Shown here: positions 21,601-28,159 of the stretch, one piece after another
Position numbering within the stretch: the first letter of the stretch is position 1
Layout: each line of letters begins with the position of its first letter
Assembly (NCBI GenBank): GCA_046260155.1
Contig: JBJYXV010000074.1
Span: 1 to 64,000, forward strand
Source of the DNA: PFL25 sp046260155
GTDB taxonomy: Bacteria; Chloroflexota; Anaerolineae; Anaerolineales; UBA4823
DNA: 64,000 nt
Reading direction: 5' to 3'
Made by a program: the position numbers and the translations under genes
Notes under the pieces: generated by a model
What the model was told of the DNA's origin: nothing
The model's input: the letters and a program-made list of their open reading frames with translations, nothing else
The model's database searches: none

Positions 21601-21742
21601 GTCCCTGCGAGGTATTGCTCTGGAATCCAGGCAAAATTAATCCAACTATGATCGCAGCCACAACCCCAACCAACAAGATCCCAGCCGTGATCAACAGTGG
21701 TATTTTATAGCGAGCGAAGAAAGATCGATTATCTTGTGCCAT
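15635..21742 (-). CDS. Bacterial alpha-2-macroglobulin family protein with thioester
   Basis: 2035-residue protein. A short cytoplasmic start is followed by one membrane anchor (about residues 14-36, LLITAGILLVGVVAAIIVGL) with no lipobox, then a low-complexity acidic/Pro region. Next comes an Ig-like Big_5 module (about 165-260), MG domains with the IYKPGEEVHVKGWLRR segment, and the central A2M block (FNPLATFTPEVRTDADGKA; LPDNLTRYRVMVVA). The thioester motif is intact: Cys1541-T-E-Gln1544 in YPFECTEQIASR, followed by the alpha/alpha-toroid complement-like domain. Such proteins trap proteases that cleave a bait region. The usual partner gene pbpC is not next to it. GGAGGG precedes the start. 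It is the largest gene of the window. Confidence 0.92.
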   Translation of the reverse strand: MAQDNRSFFARYKIPLLITAGILLVGVVAAIIVGLILPGFQSNTSQGQTNPPLVDVSTDESEGGPMSDESPGFQVNLGPGQSEPDQAEGVPIATSEPLTEDEIQQVLMRMPSLIVDSSDQVDFNLPAEPIPPPRTGDTIEEPFPLPETTAAPTEVTAGPLEVLRYAPEGEIPLAPFLNVTFNQPMVPLGTLDDLAAEEVPVQLEPNLPGTWRWLGTKTLTFQFDSTEIDRLPMATEYQATIPAGTESAVGGTLDEAVSWTFSTPPVQVISKYPVDIPQPLDPIVFIGFDQHIDPESVLKTITMRAGNREVALELVPEQEAKQEQQVKRLIENAEEGRWLAFRVQESLSPDTQVSVQVGPGTPSAEGPLLSADAESFGFYTYAPLKIVAHGCSWSDDQCRPLTPFYIRFNNPISLDKYEDELLTISPELPGATVNIFGDTINIRGASEGQTTYRITVSKDIEDIFGQQLGEDQTLTFRVGSAEPILIGPEEPLVTLDPASEDPVLTLYTINYNRLEVKIYAVEPADWTAFKEYLREYQRTDIQLTPPGHLVKNETLRLEVAADKLTAVDIPLGDVMDGDYGQFIVIAKPPKGLFQEERYWETVQTWVQVTQIGLDAFVDHSQMVVWATGLKDGAPLQDVAIQAGSAGLKATTGADGIAHFPIPDSGAEYLVAGLDGDQAFLPPSTYYWGDEVWLPRPPDDQLRWYVFDDRQIYKPGEEVHVKGWLRRIGGAQYGDVGLVGDSISDVRYQITGPQGNELGSGSGTVNTLGGFDFTFTLPENTNLGYAQLILDAEGNLSGLDGSRYYHQFQILEFRRPEFEVTARNETEGPYFAGGDAVVAVEAKYYAGGPLPNADVSWTVNTSPSNYSPPNWPDFIFGIWQPWWWYYQPVIEGEGFGPYDMGYGDVQTYEGVTDASGEHYLRLDFEETEEARPHSVIAEATVFDVNRQAWAGTTSLLVHPAELYVGLRSERIFVDRGDPLKIELIVTDLDGSPVTDRPIKVTAARLEWKYSKGDWREEEVDLQECTVGSQAEPVSCTFETPVGGRYQIKAEVTDQQGRRNQSQFTRWVSGGQNPPSRKVEQETVTLIPDKEDYQPGDTAQVLVQAPFSPAEGLLTVSRSGILYTERFKMEEDSITLEIPIEEKHLPNLVLQVDLVGAAPRMDDQGEVIANIPPRPAFASGQLQLNIPPLQRTLALEVTPRETELEPGGETLIDLELTDARGAPVAGAELAVVVVDEAILALSNYQLADPVAVFYQDRGSDLSSTYGRASIILVDPLALDATDQAERSLADKAYATQSLAEGMVMEAPAAAEAEEAGGSAAQPIQIRSDFNPLATFTPEVRTDADGKARVEVKLPDNLTRYRVMVVAVDDGNQFGSAETNLTARLPLMVRPSAPRFLNFGDQFELPVVLQNQTDEAMTVDVVVQAGNIKLVEGAGLRVTVPANDRREVRFPAETVMAGTARFQIAGVSGDNADAAVIELPVYTPATTEAFATYGVVDEGSIIQPVKAPDDVFPQFGGLEINTSSTALQALTDAVIYLVSYPFECTEQIASRILGVAALRDVLSAFSAEGLPTPEEMEFAVVRDIEQLQGLQNYDGGFPYWRRGQDSIPFNTIHAAHAMQQARQMDYRVPEEIWSSVLAYLRDIESHYPPYYSKPTRQTLSAYALYVRMLMGDRDVEKARNLFHQDPIEELPIDAIAWIWQVLIDDPNSSEELDTIRRFVSNRAVETPGAANFITSFDDQAYLLLNSNRRTDALLLDAMIRDNPDDELIPKVVNGLLAHRTQGRWSNTQENVFILLALDRYFNTFEALTPDFVARVWLGDTYVAEHEFVGRTTERRETQIPMAYLVEGDEGTQDLILEKEGPGRLYYRLGMSYAPTDLNLDALDMGFVVQRTYESVDDPQDVTRDEQGVWHIKSGARVRVRLQMVADNRRYHVALVDPLPAGLEIVNPALAVSGSVPQDPDSQGYRYGWWWWGTWYEHQNMRDERAEAFTSLLWDGVYNYSYVARATTPGTFVVPPAKAEEMYSPEVFGRSASDLVIVE

Positions 21743-22126
21743 CGGTACGGCCCTCCACCAGAATTGTCGTTAACGGGATTTAAATCAATAATTTTTTGTA
21801 TAGACGCCAGGTCAGGCAATAAGGTTCCGTATATTTTATGCCGAATACCTGCAGGATGGTTCTGATCCTTTCTAAATCATGCTTCCCGGGAATAATTACC
21901 GTTTCGCCTATCCAAGCTGATCCCTTGATTGATAACGTTGCAAGAATTAACCCATTCTTTGAGGTAAACCAGACGAATACTGCTGATTCCAGAAAGGAAG
22001 CATACAGGACCGCCCGGCCGTGGAAAGGCAGCTCTCAGGGTCATGTTTAAAATCAAGCAAAGTCCGCGAATATTGAATCGCCACCGTACACCGAGGGTAC
22101 TTTTAATTCGATCACCAACACCATGG
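21743..22126. other. Intergenic region upstream of the macroglobulin gene
   Basis: 384 bp between the macroglobulin start and a degraded methyltransferase. I see a GGAGGG ribosome binding site for the reverse-strand gene near 21752 and no other supported element. Confidence 0.5.
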
Positions 22127-22430
22127 CTTTCACCGCGTACCCGGGCGGACAGCAGGCGCGCACTGGAGAAGTTATCGCGGGTCTTGAAACCTGGCGGTCG
22201 CCTGGTAATTCTGGATATCAGCAACCCATTGGATCAAAATAAGCTCGGCGTGCTGCTGACCAAAGCCTGGAAAGCCAGCGGCGATATCCTCCGCGTCCTA
22301 CTGAGTTTACTGGGACATCTGGTTTCCAATTCTCCGATCAGGAAGTGGGCGGATTTGGCAGCGTACACCTGTATGTGGCAACCAAACCTGCTCAGAATGA
22401 TTCCTGGAAAAAACCGTGGATTCAAAATTT
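22127..22430 (+). pseudogene. Degraded SAM-dependent methyltransferase fragment
   Basis: The forward frame here encodes a piece that looks like the C-terminal half of a UbiE-type class I methyltransferase: ALEKLSRVLKPGGRLVILDI, then a helix-rich stretch (LGVLLTKAWKASGDILRVLL) and LAAYTCMWQPNLLRMIPG. The SAM-binding N-terminal half (glycine-rich motif I) is missing. The upstream part of the frame is unrelated basic sequence, and the frame then runs into the antisense end of the PKD gene. This is best explained as a truncated remnant. Boundaries are approximate. Confidence 0.6.
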
Positions 22431-22432
22431 AT

Positions 22433-23422
22433 CTAGGGTTGATTTACCTGCAGCGGGAGGTAAACCCACTGGAGTTCCCCGTGGACTTCGACCAGCGTGG
22501 TGGCTGTATCCTGGGAGACGGAATTCGTGGCAACCACTTCTGCAGTGTATGATCCAGGAGCGCTGTACACATGGTTAAGAATTGAACCACTCCCGCTGGT
22601 GCTGTCTCCAAAGTCCCACTCATAGCTCACATTGCTGCCGTTCGCAATCGTTGCGCTGAGCTGTGTAGCATTTCCCAAAGGTGTTGGCCCATTGTTGTCA
22701 GCTGCCAGGTCCGTGATTGCTTCGTCGACCTGGACCAGCGTATTCGCTTTCAGCTGGGAAACGGAGTTGGTGGCAGTCACTTCAGCGGTGTATTCACCCG
22801 GGGCGGAATAAGCATGGGAGGTTACTGCACCACTTCCACTGGTGCTGTCCCCAAAATCCCACTCGTAGCTCACATTGCTGCCGTTCATAATGCTGGCACT
22901 CAGCTGGGTTGCTGCCCCCAGGATCGTCGGTCCATCATTCACAGCTGTTAATCCGCTGATCGATGTATCAGGGCTTGCGCTGCAGCTCTCTGAAACCGTC
23001 CAGCCCATTTCTTCAAACATGCACAGGGTTACTGTGCCCGGGTTGTGGATTGTCTCTCCGTATGCAATGCTGTAGGTCATCAAGGCNNNNNNNNNNNNNN
23101 NNNNNNNNNNNNNNNNNNNNNNNNNNNNNNNNNNNNNNNNNNNNNNNNNNNNNNNNNNNNNNNNNNNNNNNNNNNNNNNNNNNNNNCCGTTGTAATTTAC
23201 ATGGATGTTTGCGGTTGCTGCTTGTTGAGCGCTGCTCATAAATGCAGCTGGTGGGGGTTCATATCGCTGCCGTATCTGTGGATCCAAAACAATGAGCTTC
23301 GTTAGCCCAGGCATAGAATCAACCTCGTTGGTGATTTGGGCACTCGTGGCTGGCGTAAGCTCATATGCCATCAAGACCAGTAGAGAGAGCAGCATCCAGG
23401 ATACTTTGACAAAATCCTTCAT
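22433..23422 (-). CDS. Secreted PKD-repeat protein, probable metalloprotease, interrupted by assembly gap
   Basis: Start taken at MKDFVKVSWMLL, giving a signal peptide (LLSLLVLMAYELTPATSAQ) of about 30 residues; the frame upstream of it is not signal-like. The N-terminal mature part ends with ANIHVNYN just before 100 N. The sequence resumes with LMTYSIAYGETIHNPG...MFEEMGW, the block that in Chloroflexota secreted metalloprotease-like proteins follows the catalytic region. The zinc-binding HExxH segment would therefore lie in the gap. Two 80-residue PKD-like domains follow, both with YEWDFGDSTSGSG, and the protein ends in LQWVYLPLQVNQP. The frame across the gap is arbitrary (100 is not a multiple of 3), so the true length is unknown. 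Surface-exposed; protease activity is inferred. Confidence 0.7.
   Translation of the reverse strand: MKDFVKVSWMLLSLLVLMAYELTPATSAQITNEVDSMPGLTKLIVLDPQIRQRYEPPPAAFMSSAQQAATANIHVNYNXXXXXXXXXXXXXXXXXXXXXXXXXXXXXXXXXXALMTYSIAYGETIHNPGTVTLCMFEEMGWTVSESCSASPDTSISGLTAVNDGPTILGAATQLSASIMNGSNVSYEWDFGDSTSGSGAVTSHAYSAPGEYTAEVTATNSVSQLKANTLVQVDEAITDLAADNNGPTPLGNATQLSATIANGSNVSYEWDFGDSTSGSGSILNHVYSAPGSYTAEVVATNSVSQDTATTLVEVHGELQWVYLPLQVNQP
22478..22717 (-). repeat. PKD-like repeat 2 (80 codons)
   Basis: Second of two tandem PKD-like units of the secreted protein. About two thirds of residues are identical to unit 1, including the exact string NGSNVSYEWDFGDSTSGSG. Confidence 0.8.
22718..22960 (-). repeat. 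PKD-like repeat 1 (81 codons)
   Basis: First unit, directly adjacent to unit 2. The high identity between units at DNA level points to a fairly recent tandem duplication, and also makes this locus prone to assembly collapse near the gap. Confidence 0.8.
23087..23186. other. Assembly gap of 100 N
   Basis: Exactly 100 N, the conventional placeholder for a gap of unknown size. It interrupts the PKD protein gene; the true missing sequence is likely longer. Confidence 0.98.
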
Positions 23423-23547
23423 AGTAGTTGATTCGATTCTAGCCGAAGTTTTGCTATTTTGGATCACATATCCAAAAAGGTTAATCAAATCCCAATATTG
23501 ATCCCCCACCCATCATTTCCTCAAATCATGGACTATAAAAAGGGAAA

Positions 23548-23572
23548 ATCCGGACCTGTGTAAAGCCCGGAT
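23548..23572 (-). terminator. Rho-independent terminator after the PadR/membrane protein operon
   Basis: On the reverse strand ATCCGG, a 13-nt loop, CCGGAT, then TTTTCCCTTTTT. It lies about 35 bp beyond the stop of the membrane protein gene at 23606. Confidence 0.6.
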
Positions 23573-23605
23573 CTTCGATATTAGCATGTTCCCTGCCTTG
23601 ACAGA

Positions 23606-24463
23606 TTATGGTAATTCTACCTCTTCATAGATGTCGGATTTGAGTAAAAGACCTAATCCAACCAGGCCAATGCCCGTGAGCAGAAATGCGCCTAATGAAA
23701 TGTATTCAGTCGCCTCCCATTCCATCTGGAATGTTCCAATAAATAGTATGGGAATCCAGATGCCGGTGAGGATTGGTAGAGCATTCCAGCGGGGGAGTAG
23801 TTTATCCCTCACGGCTGCGATTCCAAAGACAACCAATCCCAGGAAGTAAAGCAAGGTACCAACCATCCAGACTGTCCAGCTCCAATCAGGTCCATTTGTA
23901 AATAGAGGGATTGCCGCCCCAAAGTTGATCACCCCACCAAGAACCCCTAAGATCAAACCGAAGTTACCAAAACCGTTTGTATCCTTTCTATAACGAAGAA
24001 ACAAGCCAATCATGCCCACCATTAATAGTAAAAACGTGACCGGTAGCAAGATCGCAATCACATATTCTAGATAGAGATCTATGGGTCTGCTCAAATAATT
24101 ATTTGGGTTATATTCCGGCACATCCCGGATGGAAATCAGCCAGGAGATCATATTTGTGACCGCTCCCAGGGCAAGGGCCAAACCGCTCAAACGGATAAAA
24201 GTTGACTTGTACATGTTCATTCCTCTCTGCATGTGTTCTTCGAACACAGTTTTTATATAATCAATTAAGGTGAATATCCACAGGTTCAGCATCCCGGGGT
24301 AACCGGCCTGGCGGTAGCTTCTCAGGCAGCAATCCCGAAAAACCTGCGCCATGTGCGGTCCATACTCATGCCGAAACCCGGTTGGATAAGCCGCGAGCAG
24401 CATTCCATAGAGCGAGATTGACAGAGCAACTGGCGATGGATCGTTTGTTAGATTCTTCATCAT
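23606..24463 (-). CDS. Multi-pass membrane protein, PadR partner
   Basis: Membrane protein of about 285 residues. The soluble N-terminal part (about residues 18-80) contains LLAAYPTGFRHEYGPHMAQVFRDCCLR, a segment common to a family of proteins encoded next to PadR regulators and sometimes fused to FtsX-like permeases. Five to six membrane spans follow and the tail is short and acidic. Function is unknown; a sensor or permease-associated role is a guess. GGAGC before the tandem ATGATG at 24463/24460 fixes the start. That puts it 7 bp after the padR stop codon, so the two genes form one operon. Confidence 0.75.
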   Translation of the reverse strand: MMKNLTNDPSPVALSISLYGMLLAAYPTGFRHEYGPHMAQVFRDCCLRSYRQAGYPGMLNLWIFTLIDYIKTVFEEHMQRGMNMYKSTFIRLSGLALALGAVTNMISWLISIRDVPEYNPNNYLSRPIDLYLEYVIAILLPVTFLLLMVGMIGLFLRYRKDTNGFGNFGLILGVLGGVINFGAAIPLFTNGPDWSWTVWMVGTLLYFLGLVVFGIAAVRDKLLPRWNALPILTGIWIPILFIGTFQMEWEATEYISLGAFLLTGIGLVGLGLLLKSDIYEEVELP

Positions 24464-24470
24464 AAGCTCC

Positions 24471-24833
24471 TCATCCAGCACTTTCAAACACATTCTTGCG
24501 CTGCACGACCGCCACCTGGTTTACCAGGCGCTGCGATTCCGCCTGCAGGACCTTGCGCCCCAGCTCTGTCAGCCCATAATAGCGCCGCCGCTGGTCGTCC
24601 AGGTCGGGGTCCGGTCGCTCATCGCTCTCGCAGATAAATCCTGATTTGAGCATGCGCTTGATCGAACCGTAGAGTGTGCCGGGACCCATGTTCACCTGAC
24701 CGCCCGTATTGGTTTCGACTTCCAGCATGATTCCGTAGCCGTGTTTGTCACCGTCCGCTAAAGCCAGCAGGATGTTGAAAACCGCTGCAGATAGGGGGAC
24801 ATATGTTTCTGGGTCTTTAATCATTTCGCTCAT
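24471..24833 (-). CDS. PadR family transcriptional regulator
   Basis: 120-residue winged-helix regulator. The PadR core is clear: FNILLALADGDKHGYGIMLEVE (recognition region about residues 19-40), the MGPGTLYGSIKRMLKSGFI wing (about 49-67), and the DDQRRRYYGLTELGRKVL segment (about 79-96), then a short C-terminal dimerisation helix. Proteins of this family usually repress their own operon and respond to small phenolic or membrane-active compounds. It is cotranscribed with the membrane protein at 23606. Its promoter region at 24850-24935 carries consensus -35 and -10 hexamers flanked and overlapped by inverted repeats, as expected for autorepression. Confidence 0.92.
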   Translation of the reverse strand: MSEMIKDPETYVPLSAAVFNILLALADGDKHGYGIMLEVETNTGGQVNMGPGTLYGSIKRMLKSGFICESDERPDPDLDDQRRRYYGLTELGRKVLQAESQRLVNQVAVVQRKNVFESAG

Positions 24834-24851
24834 AGCAGCTCCTCGATGTAT

Positions 24852-24872
24852 ATATATCCGTGCACGATATAT
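24852..24872 (-). promoter_or_regulatory. Inverted repeat, candidate PadR operator 1
   Basis: ATATATC, 7-nt spacer, GATATAT: perfect 7-bp arms between the padR start codon and its -10 box. It would block transcription when bound. Confidence 0.5.
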
Positions 24873-24885
24873 TCATTATGGATAT

Positions 24886-24912
24886 ATTATACCCAATTTA
24901 TCAGTTTGTCAA
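24886..24912 (-). promoter_or_regulatory. padR promoter
   Basis: Reverse strand TTGACA at 24912-24907 and TATAAT at 24891-24886, both perfect consensus, with a short 15-bp spacer (an overlapping TAATAT would give 17 bp). The start codon is about 50 bp downstream. Confidence 0.65.
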
Positions 24913-24917
24913 GGGTA

Positions 24918-24932
24918 TATCCGTTGCGGATA
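24918..24932 (-). promoter_or_regulatory. Inverted repeat, candidate PadR operator 2
   Basis: TATCCG, TTG, CGGATA: perfect 6-bp arms just upstream of the -35 hexamer. The ATATCC half-site is shared with operator 1 and with a further copy near 24880. Confidence 0.5.
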
Positions 24933-25004
24933 CTATAAATGATTTCGTGTCTGCCTGAGATAAAAATGATCTCCCCCGCTGCGTCTTTCCATGTTTAGCA
25001 TGAC

Positions 25005-25844
25005 TTACAAAGCCTCAACCAATTCTAGAATCTTACTTTTCATGGTTTCATAACCCCGATCGATTAATTCCCTCGTATGCTGGAAATCCCATAGTGCAAT
25101 GGGTTTATCACCCAGCAAATTAATCCTGAGTACTGGGATCTGACTCTCTTCTGCCAATGCCAACTCCAGCTCTGTCTGCCGCTTTGCAACTGCAAACAGC
25201 AACTTGGTGATCAATTTGCCAACTTCTGGGCCAGGAAGCGGTGGTTCACGTAAATCATTCAAATCCAGGGCGATAATCTTTTCTGCCCCGCACTTCAAGG
25301 CTGGTTCGATGGGTAAATTGCTGATTAGACCACCGTCCATCAACAGGTGCTCCCCGCGCTTGTTGGGCATAATCCAGGGCGGCAGGGTGATCGAATCCAT
25401 CACACAATCCAGGATGGACAATTCGGACTCAGGTCCATACAGAATTATCCCGCCTGAATTTAAATCTGTCGCCACCAGGACCAGGCTGACCCCATCGATA
25501 TCATTAAATCTGATCCCGGAGGTTAATCCCTGAGAAATAAAGAAATCCTGCATGCGCTGGTATACCCCATCGCGTGATATTTGCGTGAAGGACTGTAAAG
25601 CCAGTCTGAAATAATTTGTTGGCAGCAAATCCAATTGGCTCGCACTCTCCCAGGCTTCCACCAGGCCATCTATCGAGTCCAGGCTTACACCTTGCGTAGC
25701 CAGATAAGTGGCATTTACTGCTCCAATAGATGTACCCACCAGCATATCTGGGTAGATTTCCGCTTCCAAGAGTGCCCGCAAAGCCCCCACCTGAAGTGCA
25801 CCCCGAGCACCACCACCGCTGAGAACGAAGGCCAGTTTCTTCAT
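25005..25844 (-). CDS. Patatin-like phospholipase (RssA/NTE family)
   Basis: 279-residue lipid acyl hydrolase. The patatin oxyanion loop GGGARGALQVG lies at residues 10-20, the nucleophile elbow G-T-S-I-G at 38-42 and the catalytic Asp in MDGGLISNLP near 168-177, so the Ser-Asp dyad is complete. Length and lack of a signal peptide match cytoplasmic RssA-type enzymes acting on phospholipids or lysophospholipids. It lies about 45 bp downstream of the cyclopropane fatty acid synthase gene on the same strand, so both may serve membrane lipid remodelling. An AAAGGAAC-type ribosome binding site precedes the start. Confidence 0.9.
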   Translation of the reverse strand: MKKLAFVLSGGGARGALQVGALRALLEAEIYPDMLVGTSIGAVNATYLATQGVSLDSIDGLVEAWESASQLDLLPTNYFRLALQSFTQISRDGVYQRMQDFFISQGLTSGIRFNDIDGVSLVLVATDLNSGGIILYGPESELSILDCVMDSITLPPWIMPNKRGEHLLMDGGLISNLPIEPALKCGAEKIIALDLNDLREPPLPGPEVGKLITKLLFAVAKRQTELELALAEESQIPVLRINLLGDKPIALWDFQHTRELIDRGYETMKSKILELVEAL

Positions 25845-25890
25845 CCATCAGTTCCTTTCTGCAAGACTCAATCCTCCGAATCCGAGTAAG

Positions 25891-27186
25891 TCATTCATAC
25901 CAATCCGCCCGGGTAAGGGGTAGTTTGCTGCTGCCATGGCTGTCCTGCTTAACAAGCAGGCTCTGGTAAACATTTATCTTTCCAGTAGCGAAACCATAAG
26001 CAGATGCGGACATAAATAAGCGCCATACACGATACACCGGTTCTGTCACGAACTCCAGGGCTTGTAAATGGCGGTCCTCAAGCCTGCGTACCCAGTGCCG
26101 CAGGGTAAGCGCATAATGCTCTCGCAAGCTTTCTACATCCCGCACCTCGAATCCAGCCTTTTCAGCAGCCTGCAATGAAACATTGATGGGTGTCAATTCT
26201 CCATCGGGGAAGACATAGAGCTGGGTAAAGGTTGGCCCACGGTGAGTTTTGATAGTTGCATTGCTGGCGATGCCATGGTTTAAGAAGACCCCCCCGGGGC
26301 GCAGCATCTGCATTGCTTTTCGGAAGTATACCCCCAGCTTTGCTGCCCCCACGTGCTCGAACATGCCGATGCTGACCAGGGCGTCATAGCCTTCACTGAC
26401 ATTAACTTCGCGGTAATCCTGTACAACAACGCGTGCCCTATCATCCAGGCCAGCCTCGATCAGCTTCTGGTTTGCCAGCTCGGCCTGAGGCTCACTGAGA
26501 GTGATGCCCTTGACCCCAACGCCGTAATTCTCAGCCGCATACCTGACCAAGCCTCCCCACCCACAACCAATATCCAACAGGTACTGGCCAGGTTTTAAGC
26601 GCAATTTGCGGCAGATGTAATCCAGTTTGCGCAGTTGGGCAGTATCCAGGTCTTCTCCAGGTGAATCGAAATAGGCGCATGAATAGACCAGGTTCTGATC
26701 CAACCACAAGGCATAGAAATCGTTCGAGACATCATAATGGTAGGCAATCGCCTGGCGATCGCGATCGATCGAATGCACTTCCCCACTGAGGTCTGCTGCC
26801 CCCCGTTGATCATATTGGCGGTCCTCGCCCTCTGGCAACCGCCTCAAAGCCAACCCAATTTTCAACTTCTTTTGTGTACTGGTGGTGGCCTTGATTAACT
26901 GCTCTCCAAGGTCATAAACGCTTTCGATGTCACCTTCCACATCGAAGTCATCATAAAGATAGGCTTCCGCCAGGCCGACCTCATTCATGGAAGCAAACAT
27001 TGACCTGAGCGCTCCAGGATGGTTCAGTACGATCGTTGCAGGTCTGGGCCGTTCATCCGGCCAGAGAGTCCCATCCCACAGCCGTACACCCACTTGAGTA
27101 CCAGCCTCATTCGGCAGCAGTTCCTTCAAAATTGTCAGAGTGCTGGATTTGGCACGACTCGTAGAGGCATTTTGAGCTTCTTCCAT
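25891..27186 (-). CDS. cfa: Cyclopropane-fatty-acyl-phospholipid synthase
   Basis: 431-residue SAM-dependent enzyme that adds a methylene bridge to double bonds in membrane phospholipid acyl chains. Recognisable blocks are IAYHYDVSNDFYALWLDQNLVYSCAYF (about residues 144-170, split here by function: Y-DVSNDFY substrate region and YSCAYF), the SAM motif LDIGCGWGGL (about 202-211), and SIGMFEHVG (about 271-279). The C-terminal RVWRLFMSASAYGF block is typical. Length is slightly over that of E. coli Cfa. An N-terminal SCP-like region carries PRPATIVLNHPGALRSM. GGAG sits before the ATG. The symbol follows family membership; close relatives can make other methyl-branched lipids. Confidence 0.88.
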   Translation of the reverse strand: MEEAQNASTSRAKSSTLTILKELLPNEAGTQVGVRLWDGTLWPDERPRPATIVLNHPGALRSMFASMNEVGLAEAYLYDDFDVEGDIESVYDLGEQLIKATTSTQKKLKIGLALRRLPEGEDRQYDQRGAADLSGEVHSIDRDRQAIAYHYDVSNDFYALWLDQNLVYSCAYFDSPGEDLDTAQLRKLDYICRKLRLKPGQYLLDIGCGWGGLVRYAAENYGVGVKGITLSEPQAELANQKLIEAGLDDRARVVVQDYREVNVSEGYDALVSIGMFEHVGAAKLGVYFRKAMQMLRPGGVFLNHGIASNATIKTHRGPTFTQLYVFPDGELTPINVSLQAAEKAGFEVRDVESLREHYALTLRHWVRRLEDRHLQALEFVTEPVYRVWRLFMSASAYGFATGKINVYQSLLVKQDSHGSSKLPLTRADWYE

Positions 27187-27641
27187 AGCTTACTCCAAGA
27201 AGAATTGAACTCAATAGTTTGTCATCACACCTCATTATCGTAGCATTAATCTCCCTGATTAGCAAAATCTTTACCATGCGAGAAATTGAAAAATGGTCAG
27301 CGAGACCCCGGCAAGATATCACCGTTGGGAAAGTCTTATCTCCAGTGGGCGCCAGCGAATTCCGAAATTCCTTGAAGCATTTAAAGGAAGTGTGCTGCTT
27401 CGGCACCATCTTCCACCCGGTGCCGATCGAGAGATTCATGACCGTGATCGGTCGTAAAGCTGGTTTCTTTGATCCTTTTGCCGCGAAATGTCCAGCCCTG
27501 CTACCGATCGCCAGAATAGCCGCCCGGGATGATTTATGATGGCGGTAAATGAATCCCCAGCGAAAATCCGCAATTTAAATTGCCACCTTACTCCCTTTAC
27601 GGCTTCAGACCGCCGGTGGGGGTTTGCTTGTTCGTGGTTTA
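27187..27641. other. Intergenic region with an unassigned open frame
   Basis: 455 bp between cfa and the YbaK gene. A forward frame at 27219-27539 (106 codons) and a reverse frame at 27107-27439 overlap in it. Neither shows a domain I recognise and neither has a good ribosome binding site, so the stretch may be a decayed gene. Confidence 0.45.
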
Positions 27642-28142
27642 TTAAGTGTCCGGATGAATTAACTCAGCTATTTCAATCTGCCCCAGCGCCCGTATCAAAC
27701 CGGCACCATCCAGGATCACCGTGGTATTCCGTACACCGGATCCAATTGAGATTTCTCCATCCTGGATCACGCTGCGATCCATGATGATACGCAAAGGATT
27801 CGGCAAGCCAAATGGAGAAACCGCGCCAATCGGATAACCAGTCACTGCAAGGATCTCGTCTTTGGTTGCCAGAGTAAGCCGAGATTGCCCCAGATAAGCG
27901 CGCAGCGCGGGCCAGGAAATTTGTGCCGGACCAGCAACCAGGACCATCACGAACTCTCCTTCCGAGAGCCTGAAGACGATGCTGCGTATGACCTGCTGGG
28001 GTGACTGATCTCTTTCCCGGGCAGCTTGCTCGAGGGATGTCACTTCGCCCTCATGCCTGAAAAACCGGTAAGAGATTCCCAAAGCCTCCAAAGCCCTGGT
28101 AACCGGTGTTTCACCACTCGAATTGGAATCCTGATCTACCAT
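27642..28142 (-). CDS. YbaK/EbsC-type aminoacyl-tRNA deacylase
   Basis: 166-residue protein of the YbaK/ProX superfamily, which clears wrongly charged tRNAs such as Ala- or Cys-tRNA(Pro). Typical elements are YRFFRHEGEVTSLEQAA (about residues 25-41), the VIRSIVFRL strand, and the diagnostic GYPIGAVSPFGL block (about 110-121) with the closing GSGVRNTTVILDGAGLI. Which mischarged tRNA it edits cannot be told from sequence. No clear ribosome binding site precedes the ATG. The upstream MFS gene stops only 17 bp before, so the two are probably one transcript. Confidence 0.88.
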   Translation of the reverse strand: MVDQDSNSSGETPVTRALEALGISYRFFRHEGEVTSLEQAARERDQSPQQVIRSIVFRLSEGEFVMVLVAGPAQISWPALRAYLGQSRLTLATKDEILAVTGYPIGAVSPFGLPNPLRIIMDRSVIQDGEISIGSGVRNTTVILDGAGLIRALGQIEIAELIHPDT

Positions 28143-28159
28143 ATTTGAATCCAGTTTTT

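Noticed and set aside
22963..23305. Forward-strand frames crossing the N gap
   Set aside because: They are antisense shadows of the PKD gene and contain only X through the gap.
27219..27539. 106-codon forward frame upstream of YbaK
   Set aside because: No ribosome binding site or domain match that I can recognise; could be a decayed gene, but I cannot support a product.
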